From the NCBI GenBank assembly GCA_020632885.1, contig JACKEQ010000011.1, positions 109,995 to 173,994 on the forward strand: 64,000 bases of DNA, read 5' to 3'. This document shows, piece by piece, positions 56,429 to 63,820 of this stretch. The translations under genes were made by a program, and so were the position numbers. The first letter of the stretch is position 1, and each line of letters opens with the position of its first letter. Source of the stretch: Alphaproteobacteria bacterium. Its GTDB lineage: Bacteria > Myxococcota_A > UBA796 > GCA-2862545. The notes under the pieces were generated by a model. The model did not search any database and was not told the origin of the DNA. It saw nothing but the letters and a program-made list of their open reading frames with translations.

Positions 56429-57559
56429 ATGGACACGTCCCCCGCCGCGACCGAGATCCAGCAGCTCCGCGACCGCCTGGAAGCGCTCCAGCAGGAGTAC
56501 GACGACCTGGCGACGATCCACGAGATCACCCTCGAGCACAGCAACGACATCGAGATGGAGCTCGACAAGCGCAACGCGCTGCTCCACGAGGTGTTCGGCC
56601 GGTACATGACGAGCGAGGTGCTCGACACGCTTCTCGACCAGCCCGACAACGTCGCCCTCGGAGGCGAACGTCGCCGCGTGACGATCCTGATGAGCGACCT
56701 GCGCGGGTTCACGCCCATGTGCGAGCGCCTGGAGCCCGAGCAGGTCGTGAGCCTGCTGAACATCCACCTCGGACGGATGGCCGAGGTGATCAGCGACCAC
56801 GGCGGGTGGGTGAACGAGTTCATCGGTGACGGGATCCTGGCGGTCTTCGGCGCTCCTCTGGACGAGGACCGGATGGCCGACCGCGCCGTCGCGTGCGGGC
56901 TCTCCATGCAGATCGCCATGGAGGACGTGCACCGGCTCTGCCGGGAGGCCGGGCTGCCCGCGGTGGAGATGGGGGTGGGGATCCACACCGGCGAGTGCGT
57001 CGTGGGCAGCGTGGGGTCCTCCCAGCGCGCGAAGTTCGGGCTGGTGGGGAGTGCGGTGAACCTCACGAGCCGCATCGAGTCGTACACCGTGGGCGGGCAG
57101 GTGCTCGTGAGCGGAGCCACGCGGTCCGACCTCGACGCGGAGCCCGTCATCGCGGGCTCGTTCGAGGTCCAGCCCAAGGGCGTGCGCGGCACCGTCCTCA
57201 TCCACGATGTCGTGGGCTACGGGCCCCTCCGGCTGAGCACGGCCGTGAACGACCTCGTGCCCCTCGAGCAGCCCGTGCAGCTCGGCATGAGCGTGGTGGA
57301 CGGGAAGGACGCCACCGGCACCGGCGTGTTCGTGGAGCTCGTCGCGCTGTGCGACGGCATGGCGGCCATCCGCACGATGTTCGCCGCGCCCGCCGTGCGC
57401 TCCAATGTGAAGCTGTGGTGGCTGGGCACGATGGACAGCGGGGAGACGTACGCGAAGGTCGTCCAGAGTGAAGGAGACCTCGCCACGATCCGCTTCACCG
57501 CGATCTCCCCCGGAGACGCCGTTCGCTTCGACGCGCTCCCGCGGGCATCGCAGATCTGA
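56429..57559 (+). CDS. Class III cyclase with N-terminal coiled coil
   Basis: A 376-aa protein (378 if GTG 56423 is used). Residues 8-50 form a coiled coil (IQQLRDRLEALQQEYDDLATIH). The catalytic domain (75-255) has metal Asp in VTILMSDLRGFTPM, the second metal Asp in VNEFIGDGILAVFG, and Asn/Arg in GSAVNLTSRIES. Glu stands where Lys usually selects the base (NEFIGDG), so nucleotide choice is uncertain. Residues 260-376 are a small beta domain, perhaps PilZ-like but without a clear RxxxR. It lies 47 nt before the PP2C operon and probably feeds the same signalling circuit. Confidence 0.8.
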   Translation: MDTSPAATEIQQLRDRLEALQQEYDDLATIHEITLEHSNDIEMELDKRNALLHEVFGRYMTSEVLDTLLDQPDNVALGGERRRVTILMSDLRGFTPMCERLEPEQVVSLLNIHLGRMAEVISDHGGWVNEFIGDGILAVFGAPLDEDRMADRAVACGLSMQIAMEDVHRLCREAGLPAVEMGVGIHTGECVVGSVGSSQRAKFGLVGSAVNLTSRIESYTVGGQVLVSGATRSDLDAEPVIAGSFEVQPKGVRGTVLIHDVVGYGPLRLSTAVNDLVPLEQPVQLGMSVVDGKDATGTGVFVELVALCDGMAAIRTMFAAPAVRSNVKLWWLGTMDSGETYAKVVQSEGDLATIRFTAISPGDAVRFDALPRASQI

Positions 57560-57595
57560 CGCGGTCGCGCGAAATCTGGTAGGGTCGTCGGCCGA

Positions 57596-57601
57596 TAGGA
57601 C
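57596..57601 (+). promoter_or_regulatory. Candidate -10 element of the partner-switching operon
   Basis: TAGGAC ends 5 nt before GTG 57607; the gap is only C, so no Shine-Dalgarno exists and a leaderless mRNA is likely if this is a -10. A second TA element (TAGGGT) lies about 17 nt upstream of it. Confidence 0.35.
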
Positions 57602-57606
57602 CCCCC

Positions 57607-58986
57607 GTGGACGCTACCCTTCTCAACATCCTCGCCCTGTACGCGGGCATCGTCGTGGTGAACGTCGTGCTCGCGGGCCTCCAGTACTGGCGGAACCGCA
57701 GCCGCCTCTACCGTGCCGTGTTCCTCCTCTGGGTGGGCACCGCCTTCGCGTTCTTCGCGCAGGGCGCGTTCTCCACCGGCGAGCACGCCATCGCGTTCGG
57801 CTTCAACTTCGTCATCTTCATCAACGGTGCGCTCGCCTACCTGATCACGCAGGTGCTCGGCCTGCAGTTCCCCTGGAGGGTGAACGGCGGCGTGTTCTTC
57901 GCGAGCATGCTCGCGGGGCTCATCGTGGCGCTGGCCGGTGGGGGCTTCACCGCCATCACCATCCCGCTCGTGGTGGGCGTGTGCTTCCCGCTCTACCACG
58001 TGGGCTACCAGGTTCTCTCCGAGATCGGATGGAACAACCTCACCTTCAGCCAGCGTGGGCTCCTGGTGAGCAGCCTGTTCTTCGTGCTCCACACGATGGA
58101 CTACCCGTGGTTCCGGCCCATCGAGGCCCTCGCGCCGCTCGGGTTCACCCTGGCCATCCTCTGCGTCTTCGGGCTGTCGGTGTTCGCGCCGGCCGTGGTG
58201 CTCGAGATCCTGGCGCGCCGGGAGGCCCGCAGCCAGGCGGAGCTCGAGGTGGCCCACCGCATCCAGATGGAGATCCTGCCCAAGCAGCCGGAGCTCGACG
58301 ACCTGGAGCTCGCGTGCTTCATGAAGCCCGCGGACGAGGTGGGTGGCGACTACTACGACATCTTCCGCGCGGGCGACTTCAGCTGGATCCTGCTGGGCGA
58401 CGTCACGGGCCACGGGCTCTCGAGCGGGCTCGTGATGCTGATGGCCCAGAGCATCATCAGCTCCATCCTGCACACCCGCACCGACATCACGCCCAGCGAG
58501 CTCGCGTACCTCGCGAACACCATCCTCCACAAGAACCTGCGCCGCCTCTCGGAGGACCGCCACATGACGCTCGTGGCCCTCTGCAGGCACGGGCAGGAGA
58601 ACCGCTTCGTCTACTCGGGCTCCCACGACGACCTGTACGTCTTCCGTGCCGCCACGGGCGAGGTGGAGGTGGTGAGCGTGGAGGAAGCGCCCCACGGGCT
58701 CGGCTTCCTCGACGACTTCGAGCGCGAGGAGTGGACCGAGAACACCCTGGCCCTCGAGAAGGACGACGTGCTGCTCCTCGGCACGGACGGCATCACCGAG
58801 GCCGCCGCGGGCGGGGAGTACGACCGGGGCATGTTCACGGAGGACCGCGTGATCGCCTTCCTCAAGGAGAACGCCCGGAAGCCCGTCGACGAGATCCGGG
58901 AGCGCCTCGTGGCCGAGCTCGACCGGTTCACCGGTGGGGTCTTCCACGACGACGTCACGTTCCTCGTCGTTCGGGCCACGGCGTGA
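57607..58986 (+). CDS. 7-TM PP2C (SpoIIE-type) serine phosphatase
   Basis: A 459-aa membrane phosphatase. About seven helices occupy residues 5-203, followed by a helical linker (ARREARSQAELEVAHRIQMEILPK) that matches the usual lead into SpoIIE domains. The PP2C domain (225-459) has all metal Asp residues: Asp243 and Asp248 (DEVGGDYYD), Asp265 (LGDVTGHGLSSGLVM), Asp394 (LGTDGITEA), and Asp near 451 (FHDDVTF). It should remove phosphate from a STAS protein, here probably the one at 61368. The 7-TM part is the likely sensor. Its stop overlaps the next gene's GTG (GTGA), the first of four such overlaps. Confidence 0.9.
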   Translation: MDATLLNILALYAGIVVVNVVLAGLQYWRNRSRLYRAVFLLWVGTAFAFFAQGAFSTGEHAIAFGFNFVIFINGALAYLITQVLGLQFPWRVNGGVFFASMLAGLIVALAGGGFTAITIPLVVGVCFPLYHVGYQVLSEIGWNNLTFSQRGLLVSSLFFVLHTMDYPWFRPIEALAPLGFTLAILCVFGLSVFAPAVVLEILARREARSQAELEVAHRIQMEILPKQPELDDLELACFMKPADEVGGDYYDIFRAGDFSWILLGDVTGHGLSSGLVMLMAQSIISSILHTRTDITPSELAYLANTILHKNLRRLSEDRHMTLVALCRHGQENRFVYSGSHDDLYVFRAATGEVEVVSVEEAPHGLGFLDDFEREEWTENTLALEKDDVLLLGTDGITEAAAGGEYDRGMFTEDRVIAFLKENARKPVDEIRERLVAELDRFTGGVFHDDVTFLVVRATA

Positions 58987-60095
58987 GCACCCTCGCAGCC
59001 CTGGAGCAGATGCTCGACACGGGCGAGCGCGAGCTGCTCGTGTTCGAGCTCGGACCCGGCGAGCGCCCGCGGCTCGCGTCCCTCGCCTGGACCGACGGGC
59101 TCGACGTCGTGGACTCCATCGACCAGCAGCTCGAGGAGTGGGTGCGCACCGCGCTGCCGGGTGAGCCCCGTGGCGGCACGGCGCACCAGGAGGCCATCGC
59201 GCGCGAGAAGGGCGCAGACCCCGACACGTACGGCGCCTGGGTGTACTTCCCGTGGCGCGGGCTCATCACGCGGCTCCTGCCGCGGGAGCGCTTCCGCGAG
59301 GTCCGCACCAACCGGAACCGCACCAAGATCACGGACGCCCAGCAGCGCATGCTGCTCGAGCGTCGCATCGGGGTCGTGGGGCTGTCCGTGGGCCACGCCT
59401 CCGCCCTCGTGCTCGCGCAGGAGGGGCTCTGCGCGGAGCTCCGCATCGCGGACTTCGATGTCATCGAGCTCTCGAACCTCAACCGCCTGCGGACGTCGCT
59501 GGCCCACCTCGGGTGCTCCAAGCTCGAGGTCACCCGGCGGGAGGTCGCCGAGATCGACCCCTGGATCAAGGTGGTCCCTTTCGCCGACGGCATCCGCGAC
59601 CACAACGTGGAGGACTTCCTGGTCGGCGGCACCGGGAAGCTCGACCTCCTGGTGGAGGAGTGCGACACCCTGCCCATGAAGCTCGCCATCCGCGAGCGCT
59701 GCCGGGCCCACCGCATCCCCGTGGTGATGGACACCAACGACCGTGGGCTGCTCGACGTCGAGCTGTTCGACCGCGAGCCTGCCCGGCCCGTCCTGCACGG
59801 GCTGTTCGGCGACGTGGACGCCGCCGCGGCCGCCACTCTGCCTCCCGAGCAGCGCATGGCGCTGTTCCTCGCGTTCTTCGGTGGCGCCGAGAAGCTCTCG
59901 CCCGCCCTGCGGGAGTCGCTGGAGCGCATCGGCCGCGACCTGGTCAGCTACCCGCAGCTCTCGAGCGACGTCCACCTCGGGGCAGCCCTCGTGGCCAACG
60001 CCGCCCGGCGCGTCCTGCTCGGCGAGCTGGCACGCTCGGGTCGCTACCGTATCGATCTCGACGAGCTCGTCGCCGACGGCAGGAGTGTGCTGTGA
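58983..60095 (+). CDS. E1/ThiF-like adenylyltransferase
   Basis: A 370-aa protein of the ThiF/MoeB/E1 superfamily. Residues 129-142 are the nucleotide loop (IGVVGLSVGHASA); residues 156-168 ADFDVIELSNLNR match the E1 motif with Asp159, Asn165, Asn167 and Arg168; EECD (225-228) replaces the usual DATDN. No CxxC zinc pair and no clear catalytic Cys, so it may adenylate a carboxylate without forming a thioester. The 110-residue N-terminal extension is unlike ThiF itself. The ThiF part of mycobacterial Rv1355c (MoeY) seems the closest type I recall. GTG 58983 overlaps the phosphatase stop. Confidence 0.8.
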   Translation: MSTLAALEQMLDTGERELLVFELGPGERPRLASLAWTDGLDVVDSIDQQLEEWVRTALPGEPRGGTAHQEAIAREKGADPDTYGAWVYFPWRGLITRLLPRERFREVRTNRNRTKITDAQQRMLLERRIGVVGLSVGHASALVLAQEGLCAELRIADFDVIELSNLNRLRTSLAHLGCSKLEVTRREVAEIDPWIKVVPFADGIRDHNVEDFLVGGTGKLDLLVEECDTLPMKLAIRERCRAHRIPVVMDTNDRGLLDVELFDREPARPVLHGLFGDVDAAAAATLPPEQRMALFLAFFGGAEKLSPALRESLERIGRDLVSYPQLSSDVHLGAALVANAARRVLLGELARSGRYRIDLDELVADGRSVL

Positions 60096-60811
60096 CCACC
60101 GTACCCGCACCCACGCGCACCACCCTGGCCACGCCGTCCACGCTCACCCTCCGCCTGGCTACGTCGACCGGCGACCGGATGCGCGCGGAGTACCTGATCT
60201 CGGACGTCTACAACCAGCACTACGACATCGTGTTCAGCCGCGATCTCGTGGACCTGGACGCCCGCATCGAGCCCTACCCGGACGACTACCTCCTGGCCTA
60301 CCGGTCCGGTCAGCTCGTCGCGGTGGCCGGTCTCTACGTCCACCACACCTACGTGCAGCAGTTCGGTGGGGTCACGCGCGAGGACATCGAACGCGAGCTC
60401 GAGAAGGCCGGCCAGCTCGGCGCCTACGACCCCGACGTCGCGGTGGAGATCACCAAGCTCACCGTACGGCCGGAGTACACCGGCGAGCGGATCGGCATGC
60501 ACATCTTCCAGGCCGCCCACTCCGCGTCCTTCCTGACCCGCGAGGACCGGCGCCCCGTGCTGCTCGTCTGCGCGAACCAGCGGGTGTTCGATCACCTCCA
60601 CACGCCGGCCGGGATCACCACCCGCTTCCTGCGGGAGTTCCCGGACTACGCGGTACACGATCAATACCGGTCCCCCGACAACCCCATGTCCAGCCGCCTG
60701 ATCATCCCCGAGCTGGACATTCCCCGCGAATGGTGGGAAAACCCTCTTCCCCGGACCGTCGGCCTCGGGACGCGGACGGAAGGGGACCCGGCTGCAACGG
60801 AGGACGCTTGA
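60092..60811 (+). CDS. GNAT/LuxI-like acyltransferase
   Basis: A 239-aa protein with an acyl-CoA N-acyltransferase-like fold. RMRAEYLISDVYNQHYDIVF (30-49) and the strand YLLAYRSGQLVAVAGLYV (67-84) resemble the N-terminal part of LuxI and N-acyl amino acid synthases; VAVEITKLTVRPEYTGERIGMHIFQAA (117-142) corresponds to GNAT motif A. A LuxI-like role, joining an acyl chain to an amino compound, is possible; simple N-acetyl transfer is the alternative. GTG 60092 overlaps the ThiF-like stop (GTGA). Confidence 0.6.
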   Translation: MTTVPAPTRTTLATPSTLTLRLATSTGDRMRAEYLISDVYNQHYDIVFSRDLVDLDARIEPYPDDYLLAYRSGQLVAVAGLYVHHTYVQQFGGVTREDIERELEKAGQLGAYDPDVAVEITKLTVRPEYTGERIGMHIFQAAHSASFLTREDRRPVLLVCANQRVFDHLHTPAGITTRFLREFPDYAVHDQYRSPDNPMSSRLIIPELDIPREWWENPLPRTVGLGTRTEGDPAATEDA

Positions 60812-61371
60812 GCGTCGAGTACACCTTCGGCACCTACGACGAAGACTCGGACCTGCCTTCCATCTCCGAGTTCGAGGTGCGGTTCATGCCCCTCGATCTC
60901 GTGGCGCACTGGCGTCGCTGTGGGATGACTGCGGACTTCCTCGCGTACTTCCTGTCGCACGCCTTCCGCAACCCGGACTCCGCGCTCGGCACCCTCTCCA
61001 CGGTGATCAACGAGCTGCTCGAGAACGCGGTGAAGTTCAGCGCAGACAAGCGGGTGCCGGTGGTGCTCTCGCTCTCGCACTTCGGCGAGGTCATCGGCAT
61101 CACGGCCACGAACACCTGCCGTGACGCCCACGCCGAGCGGTTCGCCGGGTTCCTGGAGCGCCTGCGCACCGAGGACATCGACGACCTCTTCGTCTCCCAG
61201 ATCGAGCACAACGCCGAGTCCGCGCAGGGCGAGTCGGGTCTCGGCATCATCACGATGGTGAAGGACTACGGCGCCTCGCTGGCGGTCCGCATCACACCCG
61301 CGGAGGGCGGGGAGGGGCACGACGTCGTCGTTCGCGTCGTGCTCAACGCAGAGGAGCTCGACAGGGCATGA
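60808..61371 (+). CDS. HATPase (anti-sigma-kinase-like) protein of the slr1658 type
   Basis: A 187-aa protein. The N box is in STVINELLENAVKFSAD (Glu69, Asn73) and the G2-like box in GESGLGIITMVKDYG (141-155); there is no HisKA domain and the G1 box is weak, as in small Ser/Thr kinases of the SpoIIAB/RsbW and SiaB kind. It should phosphorylate the STAS protein that follows. The start is TTG 60808, fixed by its 4-nt overlap with the acyltransferase stop (TTGA) and GGAGGA upstream. I recall cyanobacterial slr1658-like regulators as the nearest family; this should be tested by search. Confidence 0.75.
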   Translation: MSVEYTFGTYDEDSDLPSISEFEVRFMPLDLVAHWRRCGMTADFLAYFLSHAFRNPDSALGTLSTVINELLENAVKFSADKRVPVVLSLSHFGEVIGITATNTCRDAHAERFAGFLERLRTEDIDDLFVSQIEHNAESAQGESGLGIITMVKDYGASLAVRITPAEGGEGHDVVVRVVLNAEELDRA

Positions 61372-61700
61372 ACATCGAGACCGACGACTTCGCGGTGAGC
61401 ATCGAAGGCGACCGTTCGCGGCTCGTGGGCGTCCTGCGCCTCGCTACGCCCGCCGCGTACAAGAAGATCTTCGACCCCCTCACCGACGCCCTCACGGCGA
61501 ACGACGCCTTCACGGTGGACATCGTGGAGGTGAAGTTCATGAACAGCTCGGGCATCACGGCCCTCTCGCGGCTCGTGCTCGCTGCGCGTCAGCAGGACAA
61601 GCCGCTGACCATCCTCGGCACGGAGGCCGTGGCCTGGCAGAAGAAGACGATCACCAGCCTCAAGCGCCTGCACAAGAAGCTGACGGTCGAGCTCAGCTGA
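61368..61700 (+). CDS. STAS-domain anti-sigma-antagonist-like protein
   Basis: A 110-aa single STAS domain. VDIVEVKFMNSSGITALSRLVL (50-71) carries the phosphorylation motif NSSG, with Ser61 at the position phosphorylated in SpoIIAA. The C-terminal end is basic (KKTITSLKRLHKKL). With the kinase-like and PP2C genes it completes a partner switch. ATG 61368 overlaps the kinase stop (ATGA). There is no sigma factor in the operon, so its output partner may be one of the enzymes encoded beside it. The last 8 nt overlap the convergent nitroreductase-like gene. Confidence 0.8.
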   Translation: MNIETDDFAVSIEGDRSRLVGVLRLATPAAYKKIFDPLTDALTANDAFTVDIVEVKFMNSSGITALSRLVLAARQQDKPLTILGTEAVAWQKKTITSLKRLHKKLTVELS

Positions 61701-62751
61701 CGAGCACGGTGTCCAGCGGGCGTCGCCGCGACCTGCCGAGGGGCGGTCCGCTCTCGACGCCCACCCGGAAGAGGATGCCGAGCGTGCGGTCCTTCGCCGC
61801 GGGGAACAGGGCGTAGAAGGGGTCCTTCAGCGTGCGGAGGTGGGCGGCCTGCTCGGGCAGGAAGCCCTCCGGCTCGCGCTCGACCTTGGTGAGGTACTGG
61901 GCCAGACCGCCGATGGGCTGCATGGCCATGCCGTCTGCGGCGGCCTGCAGCCAGATGCGCTGGAGCGCGCGTCCACTCGCGACGTACCCAGCCGTGTCGG
62001 GGGTGTCGGCCGTGATCAGGCCCACGGCGGCCGAGGCCCGGGCGGCGTCGCCGCTGCCCTTCGCGAACCCCTTCGCGAGCCCGATGGCGTTGAGCACGCG
62101 GGCGACGGGCCACTTGCCGACGAGCCGGAGGAACAGGCCGGCCGCACCGGGCAGCTCGAGGCTCGCGAGGTCCAGCCCGTCGCCGCGGTCCGCCTCGGCG
62201 GCGCTGAGCCGGAAGATGTCGAACAGCTCGGCGTGCAGGGGCTGGTGGGACATCCGGATCCAGTCGTTGTCCGCGATGAGGGACCCCACCCGGTCGCGCT
62301 CGCCGTCCTCGTGCAGGAGGTCGACCCGCGCGCCCACGGCGGCCGCGGCGGACTCCAGCCGACCCGCGACGTCGTCCGCCATACGCTCGGTGGCGTAGGG
62401 CTTGCGGTTGGTACACCGACGGTCGATGACGTCCGCGAGGGGGTCCTTCTCGCCGCCCTCCGCGAACGTGACGATGGCGATGCGCTCGCCGTGGGCGGAC
62501 GGCTGCCGGTCGACGGTGACGCTCGCGGTGTGCCCCTGTGCGCTCGCGGCCACGACGATGTTCTCGACGGCGCACCCGATTCCGATGAGCGAGAACATGT
62601 CGTCCACGTCGGTGGGCAGGCGGCCTTCGCGGGGCAGGTGGACGTGCAGGGCGCCGTCGACGGCCTCGAACCGCCACGCCTGGAGGTTGTCGGGCGAGGC
62701 GGCCTTGTGACCGGCCTGGGCGAGGGTACGGAAGAGTTCGGGGTCGAGCAC
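61693..62751 (-). CDS. Nitroreductase-like flavoprotein (Acg/Rv1355c C-terminal type)
   Basis: A 352-aa protein. The N-terminal SPDNLQAWRFEAVDG (19-33) is the FMN-binding opening of Acg-type nitroreductase-like proteins; RRCTNRKPYA (about 111-120), DNDWIRMSHQPLHAEL and GRALQRIWLQAAADGMAMQPI (C-terminal core) also fit. Such divergent members may bind flavin for storage or unusual chemistry instead of nitro reduction. In mycobacterial Rv1355c a ThiF part and a part like this are fused, which links it to the ThiF-like gene of the converging operon. GTG 62751 has GGAGG 4 nt upstream and TAGGAT 18 nt upstream. Confidence 0.75.
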   Translation of the reverse strand: MLDPELFRTLAQAGHKAASPDNLQAWRFEAVDGALHVHLPREGRLPTDVDDMFSLIGIGCAVENIVVAASAQGHTASVTVDRQPSAHGERIAIVTFAEGGEKDPLADVIDRRCTNRKPYATERMADDVAGRLESAAAAVGARVDLLHEDGERDRVGSLIADNDWIRMSHQPLHAELFDIFRLSAAEADRGDGLDLASLELPGAAGLFLRLVGKWPVARVLNAIGLAKGFAKGSGDAARASAAVGLITADTPDTAGYVASGRALQRIWLQAAADGMAMQPIGGLAQYLTKVEREPEGFLPEQAAHLRTLKDPFYALFPAAKDRTLGILFRVGVESGPPLGRSRRRPLDTVLVS

Positions 62752-62834
62752 GGGGCCTCCGGAGCACGCATCCTACGACCGCCAGCGCCGGCGCGCACGT
62801 GGGAGTGGCGAGTGTGGCGGGATAGGGGAGTCCG

Positions 62835-63503
62835 ATGCTCTCGTTCGTCCTGACGTCTGTCCTCGCGGCGCCCATCGACCCGTCTCCGGCGCGCCAGGTG
62901 CCAGATGGCGCGGAGGTCGCAGGTGCGGTCCGCTGGGAGATGATGGTGGGGGAATGGCATGGGCGCTGCGCCGCGCGGGTGTCGGTGGCCCCCGAGGGCA
63001 TGCCGGTCGACGTGGAACCCGTGGATTGTCCGGAGGGTACCGTGTACGAGCGCCGGCTCCTGATGCGCTGGCGCTGGGCACCTCGCGAGGGCCAGGTCGT
63101 CGAGGAGGACGTCGTCCTGGTCGGCCTTCCTGCCCCGCGGGCGCCTCGCCCCACGGGCCCCGTGCAGCCTGCAGCGCCGGCACCCGTACCCGAACCCGCA
63201 CCGGTACCGGAGCCCTTGCGCCGACGCGGTTCCACCCCGCCGGGCCCGGCGGTCACCGCCTTGCGACGGAAGCTGCCGTCCTGGCCCGACGGGTTGGCCC
63301 GCTTCAGCACGACCTGCGTGGCCCACGTCACGGTGAACGAAGGCGTGCCGTTCGACCTCGCGGTCTCTCGATGCGAGCCGGAGCTGGCCGACGCGGTCGC
63401 GGCGGCGTTCTCGGAGTGGCGTTGGTCCGAGGACACCGGCCCGGTGCTGTACAGGATCGTGGTGCGCTTCCATCCCGACCACCCGGAGGCCTCGCTGGAG
63501 TAG
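62835..63503 (+). CDS. Exported protein with TonB-C-like domains
   Basis: A 222-aa protein with a short signal (MLSFVLTSVLAAP). Two similar domains flank a Pro-rich linker (residues 98-133, PxP and VPEPAPVPEP): first GRCAARVSVAPEGMPVDVEPVDCPEG..LLMRWRW, then TTCVAHVTVNEGVPFDLAVSRCEPE..AFSEWRW. Both follow the TonB C-terminal layout (V.V...G.......C.........A...WR). It lacks a TonB membrane anchor, so it is probably a secreted or periplasmic relative, not an energy transducer. Each domain keeps two Cys that could pair. Confidence 0.65.
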   Translation: MLSFVLTSVLAAPIDPSPARQVPDGAEVAGAVRWEMMVGEWHGRCAARVSVAPEGMPVDVEPVDCPEGTVYERRLLMRWRWAPREGQVVEEDVVLVGLPAPRAPRPTGPVQPAAPAPVPEPAPVPEPLRRRGSTPPGPAVTALRRKLPSWPDGLARFSTTCVAHVTVNEGVPFDLAVSRCEPELADAVAAAFSEWRWSEDTGPVLYRIVVRFHPDHPEASLE

Positions 63504-63820
63504 AGCGGTGGGCGAAAGTCTGGGATCCAGGCTTTCTGCGGGGTTGCCGTGAACGCGATCACCGCCGCCGTGAACAGCCAGGCCGCGGGGCCGTCATGGA
63601 CCACGCCGCGCCCGTGGCCTGCGACCGGGGTTCACGCCCCCTGTGACGTGGCCGAACATCGGCGTGGACTGTTCCGTACGACCTTCACGGTGCCCTGAAC
63701 GCCGGCTGGGTGATTGCACCCAGATCAGCGTGTGAATTCGGACATCGAGGGGGACGGGAGCCGCGCACGTGGGCTCGCGCGCTGGCTCGTGGATTGCAGC
63801 CGACCTCCGGTGGAGGTCTC
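63504..63820. other. Intergenic region with hairpins
   Basis: About 317 nt without a convincing gene. It contains a perfect hairpin CTGGGTG-ATTG-CACCCAG (63706-63723), with no T-run after it, and directly before the next start the hairpin at 63802-63818. The DNA around 63700-63760 is somewhat less GC-rich than the coding parts, as expected for a promoter region. Confidence 0.5.
63802..63818 (+). promoter_or_regulatory. Hairpin masking the Shine-Dalgarno of a lipoprotein gene
   Basis: GACCTCC-GGT-GGAGGTC is a perfect 7-bp stem with a 3-nt loop. The whole 3' arm is the Shine-Dalgarno GGAGG of the gene starting at TTG 63821. It would need to open for translation. Confidence 0.45.

Noticed and set aside
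57607..61700. Anti-phage defence operon of the E1/E2/JAB or CBASS type
   Set aside because: No E2-like, JAB or cGAS-like (CD-NTase) protein and no effector is present; the ThiF-like protein lacks a visible catalytic Cys.
63706..63723. Hairpin CTGGGTG-ATTG-CACCCAG as an intrinsic terminator
   Set aside because: The stem is perfect but no T-run follows, and it is about 200 nt after the nearest stop; kept only as a hairpin in the intergenic entry.
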